DNA of 64,000 bases from Janthinobacterium agaricidamnosum NBRC 102515 = DSM 9628 (GTDB lineage Bacteria > Pseudomonadota > Gammaproteobacteria > Burkholderiales > Burkholderiaceae_D): contig NZ_HG322949.1 in NCBI RefSeq assembly GCF_000723165.1, positions 2,038,921 to 2,102,920 of the forward strand. The letters are read 5' to 3'. This document shows, piece after piece, positions 25,779-35,745 of this stretch. The notes below the pieces were generated by a model. That model was not told the DNA's origin, ran no database searches, and saw only the letters and a program-made list of their open reading frames with translations. The position numbers and the translations under genes are program-made. How positions within the stretch are numbered: the stretch's first letter is position 1; the number at the start of each line of letters is the position of its first letter.

Positions 25779-28700
25779 ATGGCCGCCAGCGTGACTCCGG
25801 GATTACTCATTTTGCACGGCAACCAGCTGGAGCAGTTGCGCGCCGCGGTGTTCCAGTGGCTGCGCAATCATCCGCTGGCGCCGCTGGAAACCGACATCTT
25901 CCTGGTGCAGTCGAACGGCGTGGCCGAATGGCTGAAGATCGCGCTGGCCGAGGAAATCGGCGTGTGCGCCGCGACCCGCATCGCCTTGCCGGCGCGGCTG
26001 CTGTGGGAAAGCTATCGCGGCATGCTGGGCCGCGAGCGGGTGCCGGGCCGCTCGCCATTCGACAAGTCGCCGCTGACCTGGCGTTTGATGCGGCTGTTGC
26101 CGGCCTTGCTGGAGCAGCCGGTATTCGCGCCGCTGCGTTATTTCCTGGCCGACGGCGATGCAGAACGGCGCTTGCAGCTGGCCGAACGGCTGGCCGACTT
26201 GTTCGACCAGTACCAGGTCTACCGCGCCGACTGGCTGGAAGACTGGGCCAGCGGCCTGGACCAGCTGCGCGGCGCGCGCGGCGCGCCGCTGATGCTGAAG
26301 GACGACCAGCGCTGGCAGGCGCAATTGTGGCGCGAAATTAACAGCAGCGTCGAGCCGCAGCAACGGGCTTCCGGCCGGGCCACCATCCACACCGAATTTT
26401 TGCGCGCCATCGCCGCCGGCGCAGTGCCGGCCGGGCGCTTGCCGCGCCGCGTGGTGCTGTTCGGCGTGTCGGCGCTGCCGTATCAGAATTTGCAGGCGCT
26501 GGCGGCGCTGGCCAGCCACACCCAGGTGCTGCTGGCGGTGCCCAATCCGTGCCAGTTTTATTGGGGCGACATCATCGAGGGGCGCGACTTGCTGCGCGCC
26601 GCCTACAAGCGCCAGCAGCAAAAGAACGGCAGCGACCTGGCGCAGATCCCGCTGGAAGAATTGCACGCCCACAGCCATCCGCTGCTGGCCAGCTGGGGCC
26701 GGCAGGGCCGCGACTTCATCCGCATGCTCGATGAATTCGATGAAGCGGCAGCGGCGGCCGGGCGCGACGACAGCCTGCGCATCGATTTGTTCAGCGCAGA
26801 GGACGGCGCCAGCCTGCTGGCCCAGGTGCACGCGGCGATCCGCGAATTGCGTCCGTTGAGCGAGCATGCCGGCCTGCCGCCGGAAGGGGGCGACCGTTCG
26901 ATCGAATTCCATGTCGCCCACAGCGTGCAGCGCGAAGTCGAAGTGCTGCACGACCAGTTGCTGCTGATGTTCAGCCGCAGCGAGGAAACCGGCTTGCGTC
27001 CGCGCGACGTGGTGGTGATGGTGCCCGACATCGATACGTTTACCGCCGCGATCCACGCGGTGTTCGGCCAGCACAAGCGCAACGACGCCCGTTTCATTCC
27101 GTTCGAGATCGGCGACGTCAAGGACCGCAGCGTCAATCCGCTGCTGGTGGCGCTGGAATGGCTGCTGCGCCTGCCGCAGCAGCGCTGCCGCCAGAGCGAG
27201 GTGCGCGACTTGCTGGACGTGCCGGCGCTGGCCGCGCGCTTCGGCCTGGGCGACGACGACTTGCCGACGCTGGGCGCGTGGATCGAGGGTGCGCGGGTGC
27301 GCTGGGGACTCGACCAGCAGCATCGCAGCGGCCTCGGGCTGGGCGCCGCGCTGGAACAGAATACCTGGATCTTCGGCATGCGCCGCATGCTGCTCGGCTA
27401 CGCCAGCGGCGACGGCGGCAGCTTCGGCGGCATCGAGCCGTACGCCGAAGTGGGCGGGCTGGACGCCGCGCTGGCCGGCTCGCTGGCGCAACTGGTGGAA
27501 GCGCTGCTGCACTGGCGCGCCGTGCTGGCCCGGGTGCATACGCCGTCCGACTGGGGCGTGCTGGCGCGCGGCTTGCTGGCGGCATTTTTCAAGCCTGGCG
27601 ACGAAGCCGACCGGCTCACGCTGGCGCAGCTGGAAGAAGCGCTGCAAGGCTGGCTGGAAACCTGCGACAGCGCCGCCTTCGATGAAGACGTGCCGCTGGC
27701 GGTGTTGCGCGAAGCGTGGCTGGGCGCGCTCGACGAGCCGACGCTGAACCATCAATTCGTCTCCGGCGGCGTGACCTTTTGCACCTTGATGCCGATGCGG
27801 GCGGTGCCGTTCCGCATCGTCTGCCTGCTCGGCATGAACGACGGCGATTTTCCGCGCCGCGCGCCGAAGGCCGATTTCGACTTGCTGGCGCAGCCGGGCA
27901 TGGCGCGTCCCGGCGACCGTTCGCGGCGCGACGACGACCGCTACCTGATGCTGGAAGCGCTGCTGGCCGCGCGCGACAAGCTGTATGTCAGCTGGGTCGG
28001 GCGCAATGTGCGCGACAACAGCGAGCAGCCGCCGTCGGTGCTGGTGTCGCAATTGCGCGATTACCTGCAAGCCGGCTGGAACCTCGATTTACCCGCGCTG
28101 ACCACCGAACATGCGTTGCAGCCGTTCAGCCGCCGCTATTTCGAGGGCGGCGGCTTGCTGACCTATGCCGGCGAATGGCGCGCCGCCCATGCCGATGCCG
28201 CCGCAGCGGACGCCGCCGCCTTGCCGCCGTTCGAGATCGAACCCGGCCTGCGCCTGAAGTTGAGCGAACTGGCCAGCTTCATGCGCCAGCCGGTCAAGTA
28301 TTTTTTCCGGCGCCGCCTCAGCGTGACCTTTGCCGACATGGCCCTGGTCGGCGAAGACGAAGAACCGTTCGCGCTGAACGCGCTGGAACGCTACTTGCTG
28401 GAAGACACCCTGCTGGACCAGGCCAGCCAGCCGGAAGCGCTGGACCAGGTGCGGGCCAGCCTGTTCGAACGGGCTGAAAAACTGCACCGCGAAGGCGTGC
28501 TGCCGATCGGCCTGATCGGCAGGCAGTGGCAAATCCAGCTGGTCGATGCGCTGGTGCCGGTGCGCAGCGCCTGGCTGAGATTGTGCGAACGCTTTCCGCA
28601 GCCGGCCGACAAACAGGCGATCGTCCTCGATTTCGACGGCTTGCGCATCGAGGATTGGCTGGACCGGCTGCGCAGCGACGGCCATGGCAACACGGCGTGG

Positions 28701-29186
28701 CTGATGCAGATTTCATCGAAGATACTGGACCAGGCGGGCCAGCCGCGCGGCGACAAATTGATGCTGATGTGGCTGCGCCAGCTGGCCGCCGCCGCGCAGG
28801 GCTATCCGGTCACCGGCCACCTGGTGGCGCGCGACGCCGTCGTCAGCATGCCGCCGCTGGCGCAAGCGGCATCGCGGCAGGCGCTGGGCGCCTTGCTGGC
28901 CTTGTGGCGCGAAGGCATGAACCATCCGCTGCCGACCGCCTGCAAGACCGCGCTGGCGCTGGTGCTGGAGGGCGATCCGCGCAGCGTCTACGATGGCGGT
29001 TTCGAGATTGCCGGCGAGTCCGGCGAACTGTGCCTGGCGCGCCTGTGGCCGGATTTCGCGGCGCTGTCGGCCGAGCAAGCGTGGGCCGACTGCAGCCGGG
29101 AATTGTATGGCCCGCTGGTGGCCTGGATGAAAGAGCATATCGCCATCGCGGCGATCGGCGGCGCTGAAGAGGGAGAGGGCGCATGA
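25779..29186 (+). CDS. recC: Exodeoxyribonuclease V gamma subunit RecC
   Basis: A 1135-residue RecC. It starts MAASVTPGLLILHGNQLEQL and continues with the RecC-typical FLVQSNGVAEWLKIALAEE and ARLLWESYRGMLG. The middle contains FHVAHSVQREVEVLHDQLL and DVVVMVPDID, and the later part PMRAVPFRIVCLLGMNDGDF with DDDRYLMLEALLAARDKLYVSW, all conserved in RecC. In RecBCD this subunit holds the complex together and recognises Chi. The gene ends in an ATGA overlap with recB, and its length matches the family (about 1120). Gene order recC-recB-recD without ptrA is common in betaproteobacteria. Confidence 0.95.
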   Translation: MAASVTPGLLILHGNQLEQLRAAVFQWLRNHPLAPLETDIFLVQSNGVAEWLKIALAEEIGVCAATRIALPARLLWESYRGMLGRERVPGRSPFDKSPLTWRLMRLLPALLEQPVFAPLRYFLADGDAERRLQLAERLADLFDQYQVYRADWLEDWASGLDQLRGARGAPLMLKDDQRWQAQLWREINSSVEPQQRASGRATIHTEFLRAIAAGAVPAGRLPRRVVLFGVSALPYQNLQALAALASHTQVLLAVPNPCQFYWGDIIEGRDLLRAAYKRQQQKNGSDLAQIPLEELHAHSHPLLASWGRQGRDFIRMLDEFDEAAAAAGRDDSLRIDLFSAEDGASLLAQVHAAIRELRPLSEHAGLPPEGGDRSIEFHVAHSVQREVEVLHDQLLLMFSRSEETGLRPRDVVVMVPDIDTFTAAIHAVFGQHKRNDARFIPFEIGDVKDRSVNPLLVALEWLLRLPQQRCRQSEVRDLLDVPALAARFGLGDDDLPTLGAWIEGARVRWGLDQQHRSGLGLGAALEQNTWIFGMRRMLLGYASGDGGSFGGIEPYAEVGGLDAALAGSLAQLVEALLHWRAVLARVHTPSDWGVLARGLLAAFFKPGDEADRLTLAQLEEALQGWLETCDSAAFDEDVPLAVLREAWLGALDEPTLNHQFVSGGVTFCTLMPMRAVPFRIVCLLGMNDGDFPRRAPKADFDLLAQPGMARPGDRSRRDDDRYLMLEALLAARDKLYVSWVGRNVRDNSEQPPSVLVSQLRDYLQAGWNLDLPALTTEHALQPFSRRYFEGGGLLTYAGEWRAAHADAAAADAAALPPFEIEPGLRLKLSELASFMRQPVKYFFRRRLSVTFADMALVGEDEEPFALNALERYLLEDTLLDQASQPEALDQVRASLFERAEKLHREGVLPIGLIGRQWQIQLVDALVPVRSAWLRLCERFPQPADKQAIVLDFDGLRIEDWLDRLRSDGHGNTAWLMQISSKILDQAGQPRGDKLMLMWLRQLAAAAQGYPVTGHLVARDAVVSMPPLAQAASRQALGALLALWREGMNHPLPTACKTALALVLEGDPRSVYDGGFEIAGESGELCLARLWPDFAALSAEQAWADCSRELYGPLVAWMKEHIAIAAIGGAEEGEGA

Positions 29187-32100
29187 GCAGCCAATTGCTG
29201 CAACCGTTGAGTTTTCCGCTGCACGGCTCGCGCCTGATCGAAGCGAGCGCCGGCACCGGCAAGACCTGGACCATCGCCGCGCTGTACGTGCGGCTGGTGC
29301 TGGGCCATGGCGGCGCGCAGGGTTTTACGCGGCCGCTGCTGCCGGCCGACATCCTGGTGATGACCTTCACCCGCGCCGCCACGCGCGAACTGTCGAACCG
29401 GGTGCGCCAGCGGCTGGTCGAGGCGGCGGCTTATTTCCGCGGCGAGGCCAGTCGCGGCGACGATTACCTCGATGCGCTGCTGGAATCCTACCCTGACTAC
29501 AGCGAACGGCAAAAGGCGGCGCACCGGCTGATGCTGGCCGCCGAAACCATGGACGAGGCGGCGATCTTCACCATCGACGCGTGGTGCCAGCGCATGTTGC
29601 GCGAGCATGCGTTCGACAGCGGCAGCCTGTTCGACGAAGAACTGGTCAGCGACGAACAGGCGCTGTTCGAGGATGCGGCCCACGATTACTGGCGCCAGCA
29701 AGTCTATCCCTTGAACGCGGTCGCGCTGGAAGCGCTGCTGGCGTGCTGGAACGATGTCGGGGTGCTCAAGAAAACCATCCGCGAACTGGCCCGGCGCGCC
29801 GCCAGCCTGGACACCGGTGCCGATGAGGCGCTGGGCGCCTTGATCGGCCGGGTGCAGGCCGAGCAGCAGGCGCGGCTGGCGCAACTGAAACAGGGCTGGC
29901 TGGAACGGGCCGACCGCATGGAACAATGGATCGCCCGGCAGCGCGAGCTGTCGCCGAAGTGTTTTAACGGCACCAAGATGAAGCCGGAATCGTTGCTCAA
30001 ATGGTTCGACGGCTTGCGGGCCTGGGCCGGCCAGCCTCACCTGGTCAGGCCGGACATCAGCGACACCGCGTGGCGCCGGCTGACGCCGGACGGCATCGCC
30101 GACGCGTACGCCAGGAATTTCACGGCCGAGGTGCCGGACGATTTCGACGCGACCGCCGCGCTGGCCGCCGCGCTGGCGCAGATCCAGCCGCTGGCGCATG
30201 CGCTGTACCGGCACGCGGCCGGCAAGATCGCCGCGCGCATCGAGGAATTAAAACGCCGCGCGCGCCAGTTCGGGTTCGCCGACATGCTGCTGCGCCTGCA
30301 AGCCGCGCTGCAAGGCGAAAACGGCGCCGCGCTGCGCCAGCGCATCGTCGACCAGTATCCGCTGGTCATGGTCGATGAATTCCAGGATACCGCGCCGGGC
30401 CAGTATCGGATTTTCGACTTGCTGTACCGGGTCGCCGGCAACGATCCGGCGCTGGGCCTGTTCCTGATCGGCGACCCGAAACAGTCGATTTACGGCTTTC
30501 GCGGCGCCGACATCCAGAGCTACCTGGCGGCGCGCCGCGCCACCGCCGGCCGGCATTACCAGCTGGGCACCAATTACCGCTCGACCGAACCGCTGGTGGC
30601 GGCGGTCAACCAGCTGTTCCTGCACGCCGAAGGTTCCGAACATTTCGCTGGTTTTACCGCCGGCGCCTTCCGCTACCGCAATGAGCGGGAAAATCCGCTG
30701 CCGTTCGAGGCCGTCCGCGCCAAGGGCCGCGGCGACCGGCTGGTGACTGGCGACGGCCCGCTGCCCGCCTTGAGCGTGACGCTGGCCAGCGATGAAAACC
30801 TGAAGGGCGACGGCTACCGCGATTATTTCGCGCAGCACTGCGCCGAACATATCGTCGCCTTGCTGAACGATCCGCTGGCCGGTTTTGACGGCCAGAACGG
30901 CCTGGTACGGCTGCAGCCGGCCGATATCGCGGTGCTGGTGCGCGACCGCCGCGAAGCGGCCGCGATCCGCCGCGCGCTGCAGCAGCGCAAGGTCGCCAGC
31001 GTGTATTTGTCGGACAAGGATTCGGTGATCGACAGCGAAGAGGCGGCCGACGTGCTGCGCTGGCTGCACGCGCTGGCCAATCCGCTCGATGGCGCGCTGG
31101 CACGGGCCGCGTTCGCGACGCGCACCATCGGCTTGCCGCTGGCCGCACTGGCGGCCTTGTCGAGCAACGAACTGGAATGGGAACAGCGCGTCGAACAATT
31201 GAAGGGCTTGCACCTGGTCTGGCAGCGCCAGGGCGTGCTGGCGATGCTGCGCCGCTTCATCCATGAACTGAAATTGCCGTCGGCGCTGCTGCGACAGCCG
31301 GGCGGCGAACGGCGCCTGACCAATTTGCTGCACCTGGCCGAATTGTTGCAATCGGCCAGCCGCCAGCTCGATGGCGAACAGGCGCTGATACGCTGGCTGG
31401 CCGAGCAGATAGCTGGCGGCGGCGACGGCCAGGGCGACAGCGGCGAACGGGTGCTGCGCCTTGAAAGCGACGCCGAACTGGTCAAGGTGGTGACGGTGCA
31501 CAAGTCCAAGGGCCTGGAGTATCCGCTGGTGTATCTGCCGTTCGCGGTCACCGCGCGCAAGGCCGAGCGGCGCAACCGCAGCTTCTTCGAATATACCGAC
31601 GGCGACGGCGTGCGCCAGATCGACATGGCCCTGAGCGACGACGCGTTGGAAGCGGTCGAGGCGGCGCGCATCGAAGAAGATTTGCGGCTGCTGTACGTGG
31701 CGCTGACGCGCGCCCGCCACTACCTGTGGCTGGGCGTGGCGGCGCTGGCCAGCCGCAAGGCCGGCGACAATGTGCTGCACGAATCGGCGCTCGGCTATTT
31801 GCTGGCCGGCGGCGAAAAATTGCCGGCCGCCGAATTGCTGCCGCGCTGGCAGCGCTTGCGGCAAGTGTGCGGCGACATCGCCATCGCCGTGGCCGGCCAG
31901 CCCGAAAAAATGACGCCGTTGAAGCGTCTTGAATTGCGTCCGGCGCTGGGCGATGCGGCGTTATTTGGCGGACGGTTCGAACGCGACTGGACGGTCGGCA
32001 GTTTTACCTCGCTGACGCGGCAGATCGGCGCCGCCAATGCGCATGTGCCGCAACTGGCGCGCGATGAAACCCTGCTGGAAGACGACGACAGCACAGAGGC

Positions 32101-32845
32101 GATGCGCACCGACGACGCGCCGTGGCACCGTTTTCCGCGCGGCTCGGTGCCGGGCAACTTCCTGCATGAGCAACTGGAGTGGATGGGCCAGGAAGGCTTC
32201 GCCATCATCCACGACGACACCTTCGACAGCCGGCTGGCCGCGCGCTGCGAGCGGGCCGGCTGGGGCCACCGCCAGGACGATACCATCATCTGGCTGCGCG
32301 CGGTGGCCGAAACGCCGCTGCCGCTGCTGGGCGCCGCGCTGTGCGAGATCGCATCGCTGCTGCCGGAAATGGAATTCTGGTTCCCCAGCGAGCGCTTGAA
32401 TACCGCCGCGCTGGACCAGCTGTGCAGTGCGCATCTGCTGGGCGAAACGCCGCGTCCGGCCTTGCCGCGGCGCCAGCTGCACGGCATGCTGAAAGGGTAT
32501 GCCGACCTGGTCATCGAACGCGACGGCCGCTACTGGGTGCTCGACTACAAATCGAATTTCCTCGGGACCGGCGATGGCGCCTACCATCGGCAGGCGCTGG
32601 CCAACGGCATGGCGCAGCACCGCTACGATATCCAGGGCGCGGTCTACCTGCTGGCGCTGCACCGCTTGCTGCGCAGCCGCCTGGGCGACAGCTACGATCC
32701 GCAACAGCACCTGGGCGGCGCGCTGTTCCTGTTTTTGCGCGGCATCGCCAACCCGCATACCCACGGCTGTTACTGGCTGGCGCCGGACACCGCGCTGCTC
32801 GACGGCCTGGACCGATTACTCGATGAGCCCCACCATGAAGATTGA
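29183..32845 (+). CDS. recB: Exodeoxyribonuclease V beta subunit RecB
   Basis: A 1220-residue RecB. Helicase motifs: Walker A EASAGTGKTWTIAALYVRL (residues about 20-40), DILVMTFTRAATREL, the DEFQDT box, IGDPKQSIYGFRGADI and VTVHKSKGLEYPLVYLPF. The C-terminal nuclease domain contains MLKGYADLVIERDGRYWVLD followed by YKSNFLG, holding the catalytic Asp-x-Lys. RecB is the 3'-5' helicase and the only nuclease of RecBCD. Start ATG overlaps the recC stop; the 3' end overlaps recD. Confidence 0.96.
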   Translation: MSSQLLQPLSFPLHGSRLIEASAGTGKTWTIAALYVRLVLGHGGAQGFTRPLLPADILVMTFTRAATRELSNRVRQRLVEAAAYFRGEASRGDDYLDALLESYPDYSERQKAAHRLMLAAETMDEAAIFTIDAWCQRMLREHAFDSGSLFDEELVSDEQALFEDAAHDYWRQQVYPLNAVALEALLACWNDVGVLKKTIRELARRAASLDTGADEALGALIGRVQAEQQARLAQLKQGWLERADRMEQWIARQRELSPKCFNGTKMKPESLLKWFDGLRAWAGQPHLVRPDISDTAWRRLTPDGIADAYARNFTAEVPDDFDATAALAAALAQIQPLAHALYRHAAGKIAARIEELKRRARQFGFADMLLRLQAALQGENGAALRQRIVDQYPLVMVDEFQDTAPGQYRIFDLLYRVAGNDPALGLFLIGDPKQSIYGFRGADIQSYLAARRATAGRHYQLGTNYRSTEPLVAAVNQLFLHAEGSEHFAGFTAGAFRYRNERENPLPFEAVRAKGRGDRLVTGDGPLPALSVTLASDENLKGDGYRDYFAQHCAEHIVALLNDPLAGFDGQNGLVRLQPADIAVLVRDRREAAAIRRALQQRKVASVYLSDKDSVIDSEEAADVLRWLHALANPLDGALARAAFATRTIGLPLAALAALSSNELEWEQRVEQLKGLHLVWQRQGVLAMLRRFIHELKLPSALLRQPGGERRLTNLLHLAELLQSASRQLDGEQALIRWLAEQIAGGGDGQGDSGERVLRLESDAELVKVVTVHKSKGLEYPLVYLPFAVTARKAERRNRSFFEYTDGDGVRQIDMALSDDALEAVEAARIEEDLRLLYVALTRARHYLWLGVAALASRKAGDNVLHESALGYLLAGGEKLPAAELLPRWQRLRQVCGDIAIAVAGQPEKMTPLKRLELRPALGDAALFGGRFERDWTVGSFTSLTRQIGAANAHVPQLARDETLLEDDDSTEAMRTDDAPWHRFPRGSVPGNFLHEQLEWMGQEGFAIIHDDTFDSRLAARCERAGWGHRQDDTIIWLRAVAETPLPLLGAALCEIASLLPEMEFWFPSERLNTAALDQLCSAHLLGETPRPALPRRQLHGMLKGYADLVIERDGRYWVLDYKSNFLGTGDGAYHRQALANGMAQHRYDIQGAVYLLALHRLLRSRLGDSYDPQQHLGGALFLFLRGIANPHTHGCYWLAPDTALLDGLDRLLDEPHHED

Positions 32846-34814
32846 GCGCCGCCATGCCGACCTGGCGATCAGCAGCGAAGTACTGTTCGAACACCTGGCC
32901 AGCCTGACCGAGGGCGGCCATTTGCGCCGCCTCGGCGGCGCGTTCGCGCGTTTCATCGCATCGCTCGGCCAGGCGACGCCGGCGCTGCTGGTCGCCTGCG
33001 TGGCGCTGTCCGAACTGGAAGGGCGCGGCCATAGCTGCCTGATGCTGGACGAACTGGTGCATCAGCCGTCGCACATGATGGGATGGACCGATGAACAGTG
33101 GCGCGCCTTGCTGGCCGCGTCCGGCCCGCTGCCGAAAAACCTGAAGGCGTGGCTGGCCTTGCTGCAAGAGTCGCGGCAAGTGTGGCGGGTCGGCGACTTC
33201 GACTTCCAGCAGCCGCTGGTGCTCGACGGCGAGCGCTTGTATCTGCGCCGCTACTGGCGCGATGAAACGCTGGTCGGACGGGCCATCGGCCGGCGCGCGC
33301 TGGCCGCGCGCATACCGGACCTGGCCAAGGTGCGCGCGTGGCTGGATAGGTTGTTCGACCAGCCGGCCAAGGATGGCGGGCCGGACTGGCAAAAGATCGC
33401 CTGCGCCATCGCGCTGCGGGGCACTGTCACCATCATCACCGGCGGTCCCGGCACCGGCAAGACATATACGGTGGCCAGTTTGCTGGCCTTGCTGTTCGCG
33501 GTGGCGCCGAATCCCGAGCAATTGCGCATCGCCATGGCGGCGCCGACCGGCAAGGCGGCGGCGCGCCTGAAGCAATCGATCGACCAGGCGCTGGCCAGCC
33601 TGCAGGCGAAGGCCGGCGAGCTGGACTTGTCCGGGCTGACCCGGCGCATCGGCGCGGCGCGTACCTTGCACAGCCTGCTCGGCGCGCGGCCCGACACCCG
33701 CGCCTTCCAGCACCACGCCGGCAATCCGCTCGACGTCGATGTGCTGATCGTCGATGAAGCGTCGATGGTGCATCTGGAAATGATGGCCGCGCTGCTGGAC
33801 GCGTTGCCGGACAACGCCATCTTGATACTGCTCGGCGACAAGGATCAGCTGGCGTCGGTCGAAGCGGGCGCGGTGCTGGGCGACCTGTGCCACGACGCGC
33901 AGGCGGGCGGATATTCGGCCGATACGCTGGCGTATGCGCAAGCGGCCAGCGGCCAGCGCATACCGGACCAGTTCCTCGGCGAGCTGGGGCCGCTGGCCCA
34001 GCAAACCGTGATGCTGCGCCACAGCCACCGCTTCAGCGGCCCGATCGGCGCGCTGGCGCTGGCCGTCAATCAGGGCGATACCGAGGCTGCGCTGGCGGTC
34101 TTGCAGAGCGATAGCGGCGCCAAGGTGGCCTGGATCGAAGCGGCGCAGCAAAACCAGGTGCTGCAACTGGCGCTGCATGGACGCGATGGCGCGCCCGGCG
34201 GCTACCAGCCGTATTTGCGCTTGCTGCAGTTGCGGCAACAACAGGGGGAAGACGGGCAGGAACATGAGGAGTGGGTGCGCTCGGTGCTGAAAAGCTTCGA
34301 GCAATTCCGCATCCTGTGCGCGGTGCGCGACGGCGAATGGGGCGTGTCCGGCTTGAACACGGCCATCGAAGTCAGCCTCGAGCGGGCCGGCTTGATCCGC
34401 CGCGCCGAATGGTATCTCGGCCGGCCGGTGATGGTTACCCGCAACGACTACGGCACCGGCGTGTTCAACGGCGACATCGGCCTGACCTTGCGCGACCCGG
34501 CCCGGCCGGATTCGCTGCGCGTATATTTCCTCGAAGGCGAGGCGGTGCGCAGCGTGCTGGCGACCCGCTTGCGCCAGGTAGAAACGGCGTTCGCGATGAC
34601 GGTGCACAAATCGCAGGGTTCGGAATTCAGGCATACCGTGCTGGTCTTGCCGAAAGAGGGCGGCGTCATGCTGGCGCGCGAACTGGTCTACACCGGCATC
34701 ACCCGCGCGCGCGACTTTTTCACGCTGGTCACGCCGGCCAGGGCAGTGCTGCTCGACGCGGTGCTGCGGCGTACCCAGCGCGCCAGCGGCTTACGGGGAT
34801 GGATACGCCGATAA
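32823..34814 (+). CDS. recD: Exodeoxyribonuclease V alpha subunit RecD
   Basis: A 663-residue SF1B helicase. Walker A is ITGGPGTGKTYTVASLLALL (about residue 203), Walker B VDVLIVDEASMVHLEMMAAL, then LLGDKDQLASVEAGAVLGDL, MLRHSHRFSGPIGALA and the C-terminal MTVHKSQGSEFRHTVLVLP. RecD is the 5'-3' motor of RecBCD. Two starts are possible inside the end of recB: 32823 (MSPTMKIE) and 32835 (MKIE); no strong ribosome-binding site decides, and translational coupling with recB is likely. Length is typical. Confidence 0.93.
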   Translation: MSPTMKIERRHADLAISSEVLFEHLASLTEGGHLRRLGGAFARFIASLGQATPALLVACVALSELEGRGHSCLMLDELVHQPSHMMGWTDEQWRALLAASGPLPKNLKAWLALLQESRQVWRVGDFDFQQPLVLDGERLYLRRYWRDETLVGRAIGRRALAARIPDLAKVRAWLDRLFDQPAKDGGPDWQKIACAIALRGTVTIITGGPGTGKTYTVASLLALLFAVAPNPEQLRIAMAAPTGKAAARLKQSIDQALASLQAKAGELDLSGLTRRIGAARTLHSLLGARPDTRAFQHHAGNPLDVDVLIVDEASMVHLEMMAALLDALPDNAILILLGDKDQLASVEAGAVLGDLCHDAQAGGYSADTLAYAQAASGQRIPDQFLGELGPLAQQTVMLRHSHRFSGPIGALALAVNQGDTEAALAVLQSDSGAKVAWIEAAQQNQVLQLALHGRDGAPGGYQPYLRLLQLRQQQGEDGQEHEEWVRSVLKSFEQFRILCAVRDGEWGVSGLNTAIEVSLERAGLIRRAEWYLGRPVMVTRNDYGTGVFNGDIGLTLRDPARPDSLRVYFLEGEAVRSVLATRLRQVETAFAMTVHKSQGSEFRHTVLVLPKEGGVMLARELVYTGITRARDFFTLVTPARAVLLDAVLRRTQRASGLRGWIRR

Positions 34815-35223
34815 CGTATGGCATCCGCAACGGCGGAGAGTTGCGCCGACTTGCGTTCCGATCAGCCGGAACAGAAATAGCTTGCCGACCGCCATTGCCG
34901 GTCTTGCCGGCGCCGCCCCTCGGCGCTCATTTCCTTTGATCACGTCGACTGTTGGCGGCCATCGTTCAAGGCCGTTTTCTGCACCGGATTGGATTGGCTT
35001 CCCATTGCTATTTCTATCGCCAGATAATTCAATGACGGTTTTATTTTCAATGAATATTCTCTAAGGATATTGGCTATATTCTTGGGAATAATTCATTTTC
35101 ATTTTGGAACTATTCCTTTGTAATGGCGCACCAATATAAAGTTCGTGGCAGTGTATTTTTTATTGCCACCGTTTTTTTGATGCATCTCTTTTGAGTCACA
35201 TTGTCGTTATATAAGGAGAATCC
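34815..35223. other. AT-rich intergenic stretch upstream of the chaperone-effector pair
   Basis: From about 34970 the GC content falls sharply relative to the recD gene. No coding sequence is supported. It contains the terminator-like hairpin at 35145-35178 and a good ribosome-binding site (AAGGAG, 35213-35218) for the following gene. I looked for a GGAACC-type hrp box: GGAACT at 35107-35112 is present but the downstream CCAC element is missing at the expected spacing. Confidence 0.5.
35145..35178 (+). terminator. Terminator-like hairpin in the leader of the chaperone gene
   Basis: GTGGCA (35145-35150) pairs with TGCCAC (35164-35169), followed by CG and seven T (35172-35178). It lies 46 bp before the chaperone start, so it either ends an upstream transcript or acts as a leader attenuator. 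Confidence 0.5.
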
Positions 35224-35694
35224 ATGAATAACACACAGTTCGCGTATTTGATGAATGCGCTATTGCAAAACCTGAAGATAGCGGCACCGGGCAATCTCAA
35301 TCAAAAAGTCTGCACGGTCAATTTCAATCAGCAATTGAGTATCCACTTTGTCCATCATTCGCCAGGGTTTGTCGATGTGATTTGCGAAGCGGGGATATTG
35401 TCGGCGCCAAATTCGGCCATCGTCCTGAGAGAACTATTGGCATTGAATAGCCTGGATGGCGATGCCTGGCCGATCAGCGTCACGCTGCATAACGCATCGA
35501 ATAATCTGGTGGTATGGAGCAGGCAGGAATTGGCCAAGCTGGATGTTTCAACCTTGCTGGAAGTTGTACGCTATATCCATGCCAAGGCTGCGATGGTTCG
35601 TCTGCATGTCGAGAAAACGCTGGCGCTGGGCGAAGCGAGAAAGTCTTCCACCATGTTCCGTATGGCGCAATTGAATCGTAATGTAAATAAATAA
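35224..35694 (+). CDS. CesT-family type III secretion chaperone-like protein
   Basis: A 156-residue acidic/hydrophobic protein without signal peptide. Its organisation matches class I (CesT/Tir) secretion chaperones: an N-terminal helix (AYLMNALLQNLKI), short beta strands (VCTVNFNQQLSIHFV, FVDVICEAGIL), the characteristic VLRELLALNSLDGDAWPIS segment, further strands (SVTLHNASNNLVVWSRQEL) and a long C-terminal helix (LLEVVRYIHAKAAMV). Such chaperones bind the N-terminus of a cognate effector, usually encoded next door, and here the next gene starts 51 bp downstream. No secretion-apparatus gene is in the window. Identification is by pattern only; GC content is well below that of neighbours, suggesting transfer. 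Confidence 0.62.
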   Translation: MNNTQFAYLMNALLQNLKIAAPGNLNQKVCTVNFNQQLSIHFVHHSPGFVDVICEAGILSAPNSAIVLRELLALNSLDGDAWPISVTLHNASNNLVVWSRQELAKLDVSTLLEVVRYIHAKAAMVRLHVEKTLALGEARKSSTMFRMAQLNRNVNK

Positions 35695-35745
35695 TCTAAT
35701 TGTAGACGTATTTTATTTTCGAGAAAACGATAAAGGAGCATCAGC

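Noticed and set aside
25803..28070. Long minus-strand open frame opposite recC
   Set aside because: It has no domain, signal or ribosome-binding site and mirrors recC codon structure.
32511..34634. Long minus-strand open frame opposite recD
   Set aside because: It is a shadow of recD: same reasons, and recD has full helicase motifs.
35107..35135. hrp-box-like promoter (GGAACT) for the chaperone-effector pair
   Set aside because: The second half (CCACnnA) is missing at 15-16 bp spacing; the match to half a motif is not evidence.
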